From Actinomycetota bacterium (lineage in GTDB: Bacteria; Actinomycetota; Acidimicrobiia; IMCC26256; PALSA-610), in contig PLBO01000072.1 of assembly GCA_003134555.1 (NCBI GenBank), forward strand, positions 1 to 59,913: a stretch of DNA of 59,913 nt, in the 5' to 3' direction. Of the stretch, positions 23,798-30,919 are shown piece after piece (the stretch's first letter is position 1; the number at the start of each line of letters is the position of its first letter). The position numbers and the translations under genes are program-made. The notes below the pieces were generated by a model that saw only the letters and a program-made list of their open reading frames with translations, made no database searches and was not told the DNA's origin.

Positions 23798-25234
23798 TCA
23801 AGAGGTCGAGTTGAGGAGCGGCCTCCAGTAGTGGCCCGGACCGAGGAAGCGGTGCTGACCGGCGGGACCGTCGCCGCCGCCGACGTAATCCTCCGGCGCG
23901 CCGCGCTGCCACGCGGTGAGGATCGGGTCGACGATGCGCCACGACCACTCGACCTCGTCGAACCGCAGGAACGGCGTGTGGTCGCCCTCCAGCACGTCGA
24001 GCAGCAACGACTCGTATGCGCTCGCCTCGCGGTCGTCGGGCGTGGCGTACTCGGCCCTCAGCACCGACTCGCGTGCCTCGAGATCCAAGCCGGGCTGCTT
24101 GGTGCGGACGACCAGCTCGGTGCACTCGGACGGGCTCATGCGAAACACCAGCCAGTTCGGTTCGGCGTGCTCGAGCGGCGTGTGCCGGAACAGTCGCGTC
24201 GGCGGCTCGCGGAAGCGGAACACGACCTCGTGCGCCTTCGCGGCCAGCCGCTTCCCCGAGCGCAGCAATACCGGGATCCCTTCCCACCGCCACGTGTCGA
24301 CGTGCAGCTGTACCGCGGCGAACGTCTCGGTGTGCGACACCGGGTCGACGCCCGGTTCGGCGCGATACGCGATGCGCGGCGTTCCATCGACGAGCCCCGC
24401 GGTGTACTGGCCGCGAATGGCGTCGCGATCGGGGTCGACGCGGCGCACCGACTTGAGCACCTCCACCTTGTGGTCGCGGATCATCTCCGCGTCCCACAAC
24501 GCGGGAGGTTCCATCGTCGCGAACGTCATCATCTGGATCAGGTGGTTTTGCACCATGTCGCGCAGCGCACCGATGCCGTCGTAATAGCGCGACCGCCCTT
24601 CGACGCCGATCGTCTCGGCCACCGTGATCTGGATCTCGTCGACGTGATTCGCGTTGAGCACCGGCTCGATGAACCGGTTCGCGAACCGGAACACGAGCAT
24701 GTTCTGCACGGTCTCCTTGCCGAGGAAGTGATCGATCCGGAAGATCTGGTCCTCGCGCCAGAACTTGTGGAGTTGCTCGTTGAGCGCGAGCGCGCTCTGG
24801 AGATCGGTGCCGAAGGGCTTCTCGATCACGAGTCGGCGAAATCCCGGGGTCTCGTCGGCGAGGCCGGCGTTCGCTATCGTCTCGGCGGCATCGGCGAAGA
24901 CGCCGGGCGGGAGCGCGAGGTAGAAGATCGCGGGACCGTCGAGCTCGGGCTTCAAACTGCCCAACGACTCGACCGAAAGATCGCCGCCGTGGAAGTCGAT
25001 GCGTTCGATGAACTTGTCGAGATACTTCTCGTCGACGTCGGCGGCATGTAGGTCGATCGCGGCGCGCAGGTTCTCGTGGAACTGATCGGTCGTCCATTCC
25101 TGGCGCGCGTAACCGATGATCCTCAGATTCTCGAGCCGCTCGCGGTACTCCAGGGAGAGCAGTGCGGGGAACAGCAGGCGACTCGCGAGATCCCCCGATG
25201 CACCAAGGACTACGAGCGTCGGTTGGTTGCTCAC
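23798..25234 (-). CDS. zwf: Glucose-6-phosphate 1-dehydrogenase
   Basis: 478 residues. GASGDLASR (NADP loop), EKPFG and RIDHFLGKE (residues 166-174, active site) are diagnostic. It oxidises glucose-6-phosphate to the lactone, the step before the 6-phosphogluconate dehydrogenase encoded 1.4 kb away on the other strand. No lactonase gene (pgl) is visible. Start GTG 25234 with SD GAGGAGG. It is separated from the P450/SnoaL operon by 42 bp. Confidence 0.95.
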   Translation of the reverse strand: MSNQPTLVVLGASGDLASRLLFPALLSLEYRERLENLRIIGYARQEWTTDQFHENLRAAIDLHAADVDEKYLDKFIERIDFHGGDLSVESLGSLKPELDGPAIFYLALPPGVFADAAETIANAGLADETPGFRRLVIEKPFGTDLQSALALNEQLHKFWREDQIFRIDHFLGKETVQNMLVFRFANRFIEPVLNANHVDEIQITVAETIGVEGRSRYYDGIGALRDMVQNHLIQMMTFATMEPPALWDAEMIRDHKVEVLKSVRRVDPDRDAIRGQYTAGLVDGTPRIAYRAEPGVDPVSHTETFAAVQLHVDTWRWEGIPVLLRSGKRLAAKAHEVVFRFREPPTRLFRHTPLEHAEPNWLVFRMSPSECTELVVRTKQPGLDLEARESVLRAEYATPDDREASAYESLLLDVLEGDHTPFLRFDEVEWSWRIVDPILTAWQRGAPEDYVGGGDGPAGQHRFLGPGHYWRPLLNSTS

Positions 25235-25276
25235 ACCTGCCTCCTCGGACTCATTGCAGCTGCCGGCGGCGTCAGG

Positions 25277-25720
25277 CTACGTGCGCTCGGCACGCATATG
25301 GCTCGAGAGGTCGCCGAACAGCCGGGGATCGAAGACTCGCTCCGTGAACTCCCAACGACCCTCGACGAGCGCGAACCGGTCGCGGTACTCCCCGACGAGG
25401 ATGGGGTGGAGGCCGAGATCGGTCACCTGGAGGACCGTGAAGTAGCTCCGGGCCTGCGCCGTCGGCCCGTCGACGTCGACCATGACGTTCGTGAGCTGAT
25501 GCACCGTGCGGGGCGTGCCGTCGTCGTAGATGATCACCGGGTCGAAGAGCGTGCGGGCCTCGGCGGCGCCACGCCGGACCCGATCACCGCGCGTCGAACG
25601 GAGCTCGGCATTCGCGAAGAGGGCCGCGACCCCGTCGAGGTCACCGCGGTCGAGCCGGAACGCATACTCGTGAATGAGCGCCGTGATCGCCACGACATCG
25701 CTTACAGCAGGATCGCTCAC
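25277..25720 (-). CDS. SnoaL-like (NTF2-fold) protein
   Basis: 147 residues. A cone-shaped NTF2-like fold: LIHEYAFRLDRGDLDGVAALFA at the start is the typical SnoaL_4 helix, with the later HQLTNVMVDVDGPTAQARS and GRWEFTERVFDPR strands. The family contains cyclases, isomerases and dehydratases of polyketide and steroid metabolism and proteins without catalysis. GTG 25720 overlaps the TGA stop of the P450 gene (GTGA), so the two are translationally coupled and probably act on the same substrate. Confidence 0.85.
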   Translation of the reverse strand: MSDPAVSDVVAITALIHEYAFRLDRGDLDGVAALFANAELRSTRGDRVRRGAAEARTLFDPVIIYDDGTPRTVHQLTNVMVDVDGPTAQARSYFTVLQVTDLGLHPILVGEYRDRFALVEGRWEFTERVFDPRLFGDLSSHMRAERT

Positions 25721-26877
25721 AGGCGAATCGGCATTCGGGAGTAGCCGCGCACGTTGCCGGAGTGCATGCGCTCGAGTGCGCCCTCGTCGACCTCGTAGCC
25801 GGGATGGCGGGCAAGGAACTCCTCGAGGCTGACGCGCATCTCGAGCCGCGCGAGCGCGGCGCCTAGACACACATGGATGCCGTGCCCGAAGGCAAGGTGG
25901 TGGGTCGGCCAGCTGCGATCGATGTCGTACACGTCGGGGCGATCCCAGACCCGTTCGTCGCGGTTGCCCGAGCCGAGCAACAGCAACACCTTGTCGCCCT
26001 CGGGCATCTTCCGGTCGTGCAGCTCGACGTCGCGGGTGAGCGTCCGCGCCATCAACTGGGTCGACGTCTCGAACCGGAGGATCTCCTCGACCGCGTCGGG
26101 TATCCGGGAAGCGTCGGCGAGCACCTTCGCGCGCTCGCTCGGGAACCGCTGCAGCGCGAGCAGGCAATTGCCGAGCAGCTTCGTCGTCGTCTCGTTGCCG
26201 GCGATGATCAACAAGAACAGGAACCCGACCACCTGATCGTCGGTCAGCCGTTCGCCCGCGCTCTCGGCCGCGACCAGCGCCGCGGCCAGGTCGTCGTCGC
26301 CCGGATCGACCCGGCGCTCGGCCACGAACGCGGAGAAGTATTTGTAGAGCTGGTAGGCGGCGTCGATCCCGGCCGGCGTCACGGCCATGTCGCCCTCCTC
26401 CCGGTGCAACAACGCGTCGCTCCATTCCCGCAGCTGTCCCTGGTCGCCGTCGGGAACGCCGAGCAGCTTCGAGATCACGTCCATCGGCAGCAGCGCGGCG
26501 TAGTCGGCGATGAGGTCGACGGAGGGACGATCGCCGAACGAGTCGAGGTAGTCGCGCGAGAGCGTTCGGATGGCCGGTTCGAGGTCGGCGACCCGACGGG
26601 GCGTGAACGCGCGGCTCACCAACCGGCGCAACGCCGTGTGGTCCGGCGGATCGGTGGTGAGCATCATCGGGAGCGGGTTGCCGGCCTCGAGGGTGATTCC
26701 GAATCGCGAGCAGAACGTGTCGGGATCGTGCAAGGCGCGCACGACGTCGTCGTAGCGAGACAGGGCCCAGAATCCGAGGTCGTCGTCGTAGTAGCTCGGT
26801 GCTTCGTCGCGTAGTTGCCGGTAGACCGGGAACGGGTCGTCGTGGAACTCGTAGCTGTACGGATTGAACCGGACCAC
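25717..26877 (-). CDS. Cytochrome P450
   Basis: 386 residues. I-helix IIAGNETTTK, ExxR motif in VEEILRFE, heme loop FGHGIHVCLG with the thiolate ligand Cys337. Soluble class I bacterial type; electrons would come from a ferredoxin and reductase not encoded nearby. Substrate unknown; coupling to a SnoaL-like protein suggests steroid, terpene or polyketide-like compounds. Start GTG 26877 is 6 bases from a -10 TAGCCT (26884-26889), so leaderless. Confidence 0.93.
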   Translation of the reverse strand: MVRFNPYSYEFHDDPFPVYRQLRDEAPSYYDDDLGFWALSRYDDVVRALHDPDTFCSRFGITLEAGNPLPMMLTTDPPDHTALRRLVSRAFTPRRVADLEPAIRTLSRDYLDSFGDRPSVDLIADYAALLPMDVISKLLGVPDGDQGQLREWSDALLHREEGDMAVTPAGIDAAYQLYKYFSAFVAERRVDPGDDDLAAALVAAESAGERLTDDQVVGFLFLLIIAGNETTTKLLGNCLLALQRFPSERAKVLADASRIPDAVEEILRFETSTQLMARTLTRDVELHDRKMPEGDKVLLLLGSGNRDERVWDRPDVYDIDRSWPTHHLAFGHGIHVCLGAALARLEMRVSLEEFLARHPGYEVDEGALERMHSGNVRGYSRMPIRL

Positions 26878-26916
26878 CCGGTCAGGCTAACCAACGGTAT
26901 GGCCGATGGCTGCTCC

Positions 26917-26922
26917 TAGAAT
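26917..26922 (+). promoter_or_regulatory. Leaderless -10 (TAGAAT)
   Basis: TAGAAT, 7-base spacer, GTG 26930 of the small membrane protein. It is the closest match to the TATAAT consensus among the leaderless promoters listed here; the opposite promoter for the P450 lies 28 bp to the left. Confidence 0.5.
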
Positions 26923-26929
26923 CCCGCGC

Positions 26930-27121
26930 GTGTCCGATCGCGCACGTTGGTTGCTCTTGACGCACCAGGGACACATCGCGCTCGCGGTCGTGTACTCGAT
27001 CGCATCGACGGTCTCGATCGTGACCTACACGATCGACCGCAGCCTCCTGTACGGACTCGGGCAGCTCGTCGTTACGTCGTTCGGCTTGCTGTGGGCGCGC
27101 TGGTGCCTGCAGCGGGTCTAG
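26930..27121 (+). CDS. Small membrane protein
   Basis: 63 residues from GTG 26930 with two hydrophobic segments (ALAVVYSIASTVSIVTYTI and LYGLGQLVVTSFGLLWARW). No family recognised. The GTG was preferred to ATG 26906 because the TAGAAT -10 lies between them, 7 bases before the GTG. Divergent from the P450 gene. Confidence 0.6.
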   Translation: MSDRARWLLLTHQGHIALAVVYSIASTVSIVTYTIDRSLLYGLGQLVVTSFGLLWARWCLQRV

Positions 27122-27125
27122 ACGG

Positions 27126-27290
27126 TCAGTCGAGACGTTTCACGAAAACGTGCTCGTCGTAGACGACGCCATCTTGGTCTGTGTGCACGAGTCGATTGGT
27201 GTCGGTCCACCCGGCGGAGTGCGCGAGATCGAACGCAACGAGCACGTCGTCGGCGAGGTCTAACCGCGCCCCGGTGAGTCGTCTCGCCAT
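27126..27290 (-). CDS. Possible small protein overlapping the phosphotransferase 3' end
   Basis: A 54-codon frame from ATG 27290, which lies inside the last ten codons of the phosphotransferase gene in another frame, to 27126. The product would be acidic with ordinary-looking composition (VLVAFDLAHSAGWTDTNRLV and YDEHVFVKRLD). It fills an otherwise empty 138-bp gap. No homologue recognised; it may be spurious. Confidence 0.3.
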   Translation of the reverse strand: MARRLTGARLDLADDVLVAFDLAHSAGWTDTNRLVHTDQDGVVYDEHVFVKRLD

Positions 27291-28273
27291 CGCTTCGGGT
27301 CGAGGCAGTCGTTGAGGCCTCGCCAGGCGATCGACGTGTCTGTGGTGGCGCGATGTGGTCGCCGGAACAGCAAGGTGTAGATCGAGATCTCGGTGAGGTC
27401 CCATCGCAATCGGTAGAGCGCCAGCGTGTCATCCAGGAGCACGACGCCGGTGGTCGCCTCGTAGACGTCCACGATGTCCGAGTCGCCATCGGCGAGTGTC
27501 CAGACATCGCGTTCGGGTGGGGCACGCAGGGCAGTGTCCCAGTCGATCAGCATCAGACCGCGGTCGCTCATGAGGGTGTTTCTCGGGTGAGGCTCGCCGT
27601 GGGTCAGCACCGCGCGCTCCGACCGACCGCGCGCCGCCATCACGAGTAGGTCGTAGTGGGCGAGTACTCGCTGGAGTGCGCCCGCATGTCGCCCGAGCAG
27701 CGCGCGAGCAGGTTCCCCGTACGGTCCGGTGTCCCACCGTCCCGAGAGTTCTGTCAGGGCGGCGGTGAGTTCATCGCGATGTTGAATGGCGAAGGCGTCG
27801 ACCAGCGCGTGTCGGGAGGTTGGGTCGGGGGCGCGATGGACGGTGACGACGAGATCCAGTACCGCGAGACGGTCAGCGCGAGTCGAGTACGTATCAGAGT
27901 CGGGTGACCGCCCGTGGACGTAGGGGTAGACCGCGATCGCGAAGTGGTCACCTGCGACACGCAACACATCGCCTGAGCTGTCGGCGACTGGAGCAACCAC
28001 GAAGGTCAGCCCGTCGTCGCGCAGTCGGCGAGCTGTTGACAACGCGGCCCGTAGTCTCCTCAGTGGCTCGCGATGCGGCTCGGCGCGATGCCACTTCTTG
28101 GCACGGAGGTCGTCGGCGGTGACAAACCAACGACGACCGTCGGCTTCAACACGCCAGTGATGACTCCCGAACCCCACCGGGAGGTAGTCGATCGCGCCGG
28201 CGCGCAGCCCCCAACCCTCGGCCACAGCCGCGGCCACCGTGTCGTCCGCCAGATCGTCCGGCCGGGTGAACAT
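27260..28273 (-). CDS. Aminoglycoside phosphotransferase-family kinase
   Basis: 337 residues with a protein-kinase-like fold. The catalytic loop is LTHGEPHPRN (His225 to Asn232) and the metal site LIDWDTAL (Asp244, Asp246). The usual catalytic Asp of HxD is Glu227 here; HGEPH occurs in part of this family, some members annotated as spectinomycin phosphotransferases. Could inactivate an aminoglycoside or phosphorylate a small metabolite. Codon use is less GC-extreme than the neighbours, a hint of transfer. Start ATG 28273, -10 TACGGT (28282-28287) 8 bases upstream. Confidence 0.85.
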   Translation of the reverse strand: MFTRPDDLADDTVAAAVAEGWGLRAGAIDYLPVGFGSHHWRVEADGRRWFVTADDLRAKKWHRAEPHREPLRRLRAALSTARRLRDDGLTFVVAPVADSSGDVLRVAGDHFAIAVYPYVHGRSPDSDTYSTRADRLAVLDLVVTVHRAPDPTSRHALVDAFAIQHRDELTAALTELSGRWDTGPYGEPARALLGRHAGALQRVLAHYDLLVMAARGRSERAVLTHGEPHPRNTLMSDRGLMLIDWDTALRAPPERDVWTLADGDSDIVDVYEATTGVVLLDDTLALYRLRWDLTEISIYTLLFRRPHRATTDTSIAWRGLNDCLDPKRWRDDSPGRG

Positions 28274-28370
28274 GTTCGTCGACCGTAGGCGCCGGCGGTA
28301 CCGATCGAGAGTGATTTGCTACCCGAGAAGGTCGGGGAGAACAGCCGGCAAAACCGGCGGCGGCACGCGT

Positions 28371-29270
28371 CTACGCGTTGGGTGGCTGCGGAATCGGCTC
28401 CGAGGAGCGGCCCATCAATCGCTCCTCGGCCTGCGAAAGCCGGACGATGCCGCCCAGGATCGCGGCGATCGAGACCACGACGGCGGAGATCTCGAGAACA
28501 CCGTGCGCGCCGACGCGCTCGTTGAGGAGGAAGAGCCCGAACAGCGAGCCCGAGATGACACTCATCGCCTCGATTGCGCCCACCGCCGCTCCGAGCGCGC
28601 CCGTCTGCAACGCGCTCTGCGCGACGATCACCCCGCCGATCGCCGCCACCGCGAGCGCGTACGGCTCCCAGTGCGGCACCCAAGCGAAGATGCCGGCACC
28701 GAGATAGTGAACGAGGGCCTTGGTGAGGAGTGCGGCGACCCCGAACGCGATACCGGCCGCGACACCGAGGAACGCCGCGCGCGGACGTCCTCTGGTCGCG
28801 CGGCCGAGGGCCATGCAAACCAGGATCGCGGCAATCGCGCTCGGGCCCGCGATCAGCCACTCGCGAGTCCGCGCGATCTGCCTACCGCCCGTCGGCGAGA
28901 CCTCGTACAGGAAGAGTGCGAGCCCGCCCGAGAGCACGCCTGCGGCGATCCAGTCGGAGCGTCGCACCGGACGGTGCACGAAGGCCGAGCCGATGAACAA
29001 CGACATCAGGATCCCCGTGGCCAGGATCGGCTCGACGAAAACCACCGTGGCGAGACCGAGGGCCGCGGCATGGCATATGTATCCGCCGAAGTCGGAGAGC
29101 AACCCGAGCAACCACCTCGGTTGTTTCATCAATCGAAGGACGAGTGCCGGTCGCATCGCGAACTCGTCCGGCACCTTTTCGGCTTCGAGGAGCTCGAGCA
29201 CATTGCTGATCGCGTAGAACAGCGCGGTCGCGAGCGAGAGCGCGGTGGCGATGGCGACCCTGGAAGACAC
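28371..29270 (-). CDS. DMT-superfamily (EamA-like) transporter
   Basis: 299 residues with about nine or ten hydrophobic segments in two halves (inner repeat around GILMSLFIGSAFVHRPV and VISGSLFGLFLLNERVG, the EamA-type helix with the conserved Glu-Arg). Inner-membrane export or uptake of a metabolite; substrate unknown. Start GTG 29270; a GATACT hexamer lies 7 bases upstream. The 97-bp gap on its 3' side contains a GCCGG-CCGGC hairpin without a T-run. Confidence 0.82.
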   Translation of the reverse strand: MSSRVAIATALSLATALFYAISNVLELLEAEKVPDEFAMRPALVLRLMKQPRWLLGLLSDFGGYICHAAALGLATVVFVEPILATGILMSLFIGSAFVHRPVRRSDWIAAGVLSGGLALFLYEVSPTGGRQIARTREWLIAGPSAIAAILVCMALGRATRGRPRAAFLGVAAGIAFGVAALLTKALVHYLGAGIFAWVPHWEPYALAVAAIGGVIVAQSALQTGALGAAVGAIEAMSVISGSLFGLFLLNERVGAHGVLEISAVVVSIAAILGGIVRLSQAEERLMGRSSEPIPQPPNA

Positions 29271-29275
29271 GGCGC

Positions 29276-29380
29276 TCAGTATCGGACAGTCTCGGCGCGC
29301 TTGTCGACGAGAAGGCTGCGGTCAGGTACGACGGTCGGTGACCATCGGGTCGCGGTACGCGTCGCAGTTGTAGTGCTCAT
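29276..29380 (-). CDS. Possible 34-residue protein coupled to an SDR gene
   Basis: ATG 29380 overlaps the TGA stop of the SDR 29377-30114 as ATGA, opening a 34-codon frame that ends in the promoter region of the DMT transporter. The peptide is Thr/Arg-rich at the start (MSTTTATRTATRWSP) and charged at the end. Either a genuine small coupled protein, or the remnant of a longer gene. No homologue recognised. Confidence 0.3.
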   Translation of the reverse strand: MSTTTATRTATRWSPTVVPDRSLLVDKRAETVRY

Positions 29381-30114
29381 CGCGTGATGAGTCCTCCGTC
29401 GACCACGAGGGAATCGCCGTTGACGTAGCTCGCGTCGTCGGAACACAACCAGACGACCGCCTGCGCGATCTCGAGCGGCGTTGCCATGCGCTTCATCGGG
29501 AGGCGCCGCAGCATCTTCTCGCCGCCGTCGGGCATCGCATCGAGATACGCACGCATCGGGCCGGTCTCCGTCTGACCCGGCAACACTGCGTTGACGCGTA
29601 TCCCCGCGGCCGCGTACTCCTGCGCCGCCTGCTTCGTCAGACCCAGAACACCGTGCTTGGCCGCGGTGTACTGCGGCTGTCCGGGAGCCGGCACCACGCC
29701 CGCGCCCGACGACATGTTCACGATGGCTCCACCGCGTGCCTGCTCGAGCATTCGTCTCAACTCGTGCTGCATGCAGAAGAACACACCGCTCAGATTCACG
29801 TCGATAGTCCGATGCCACTCGTCGTAGGAGTGCTCGACGAATGGCTTGGGCTGCGGAGCGATGCCCGCAATGTTGCACGCCCAGTCGAGACCGCCGAATC
29901 GTTCGACGGTGAACGCGACCATCGCGGCGACCGACGCCGCGTCGGCGACATCGACTGCAACGGCCGCGGCCGCGGGTCCGATCTCCGCCGCGGTCGCTTG
30001 CGCCGCGGACTCGTCGACGTCGGCCACGACGACCTGCGCGCCGCGCGCCGCGAGCAGGCGCGCAGTCGCTTGTCCGATCCCGCTACCGCCGCCGGTGACC
30101 AGCGCGACTGTCAC
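29377..30114 (-). CDS. Short-chain dehydrogenase/reductase
   Basis: 245 residues. NAD(P) loop GGGSGIGQ, ADVDE after beta-2 (Asp suggests NAD preference), NIAG, catalytic Ser in MSSGAG and YTAAK (Tyr and Lys of the triad), PGQTETG. Classical SDR. GTG 30114 overlaps the TGA of the upstream SDR (GTGA), so the two SDRs are coupled and may act in sequence on one substrate. Confidence 0.9.
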   Translation of the reverse strand: MTVALVTGGGSGIGQATARLLAARGAQVVVADVDESAAQATAAEIGPAAAAVAVDVADAASVAAMVAFTVERFGGLDWACNIAGIAPQPKPFVEHSYDEWHRTIDVNLSGVFFCMQHELRRMLEQARGGAIVNMSSGAGVVPAPGQPQYTAAKHGVLGLTKQAAQEYAAAGIRVNAVLPGQTETGPMRAYLDAMPDGGEKMLRRLPMKRMATPLEIAQAVVWLCSDDASYVNGDSLVVDGGLITR

Positions 30115-30896
30115 ACCACCAACCCCCGCGCCCGTAGGTACGGGCCGGACCGCGCGACGAGGCCGTTCTCCTGCTCGGGATCACACGTCGCGAGCGCAAG
30201 CGCGGCGCCGGCCATCGTCTCGACCGGCTCGCACCACTCCGGGGGCAGGTCCATCACCGCGGTCGCGCCCTCGGTCGCTACCGCACGCTCCGGCGCGAGT
30301 GCGTTCACCGCGATTCCCGTTGCCCGCAGCTCGGTGGAGAACGAAATCGTGAGGCGGTCGAGCGCGGCCTTGCTCGGCGCGTACGTCGAGGAGCGCGCTT
30401 GTTGCGGGCTGTCGAGGAGATCGGTGTCGACGATGGCGCTCGTGATGTTGACGATCCATCCGGCGCCCCGGTCGCGCATCCCCGGCACGACGGCCTTGAT
30501 CAGCAGGTACGGCGTGATGACGTTGACCTCGTACGCGACCCGCAATCGGCGCTCCGACGTCTCGTCGATGCTCAAGTAGAAACAGGCGGCGGCGTTGTTG
30601 ACCAGCACGTCGATCGGGCCCACCTCTTCGGTCGCTCGCCCGACGATCGCGGCGCGGTCGCAGCTCGCTTCGGAGAGGTCGGCGACGATCGGCACGGCCA
30701 CTCCACCGGCTGCGGAGATGGCATCGGCCGTCTCCCGCAACGAGCCCGCGAGGTGCCCGCCCGACCCCGGTTCGAGGCTCCGGGCGACGATCGCGACCCG
30801 GGCTCCCTCGGCCGCGAACCGGCGCGCGATCGCCGCGCCGATCCCGCGGGACGCCCCGGTGACAAGCGCAACCCGTCCGGCAAGTGCGTCACCCAT
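30111..30896 (-). CDS. Short-chain dehydrogenase/reductase
   Basis: 261 residues. GASRGIGAAIARRF cofactor loop, VNNAA, ITSAIVD (Ser), YAPSK (Tyr/Lys). First gene of the SDR pair. Its start ATG 30896 is 9 bases from a -10 TATTGT (30906-30911) that overlaps the plus-strand -10 of the divergent amidohydrolase gene. Substrate unknown. Confidence 0.9.
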   Translation of the reverse strand: MGDALAGRVALVTGASRGIGAAIARRFAAEGARVAIVARSLEPGSGGHLAGSLRETADAISAAGGVAVPIVADLSEASCDRAAIVGRATEEVGPIDVLVNNAAACFYLSIDETSERRLRVAYEVNVITPYLLIKAVVPGMRDRGAGWIVNITSAIVDTDLLDSPQQARSSTYAPSKAALDRLTISFSTELRATGIAVNALAPERAVATEGATAVMDLPPEWCEPVETMAGAALALATCDPEQENGLVARSGPYLRARGLVV

Positions 30897-30905
30897 GGCG
30901 GCTGG

Positions 30906-30913
30906 ACAATAGT
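30906..30913. promoter_or_regulatory. Bidirectional promoter, overlapping -10 elements (SDR pair / amidohydrolase)
   Basis: ACAATAGT: read on the minus strand it gives TATTGT (30906-30911) for ATG 30896, on the plus strand AATAGT (30908-30913) for ATG 30920. The starts are separated by only 23 bp. Confidence 0.5.
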
Positions 30914-30919
30914 GGGGTC

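Noticed and set aside
30884-30919. Upstream ATG 30884 as start of the amidohydrolase
   Set aside because: It would overlap the divergent SDR gene and contain the bidirectional -10; the family starts at the MIIRGG-type strand.
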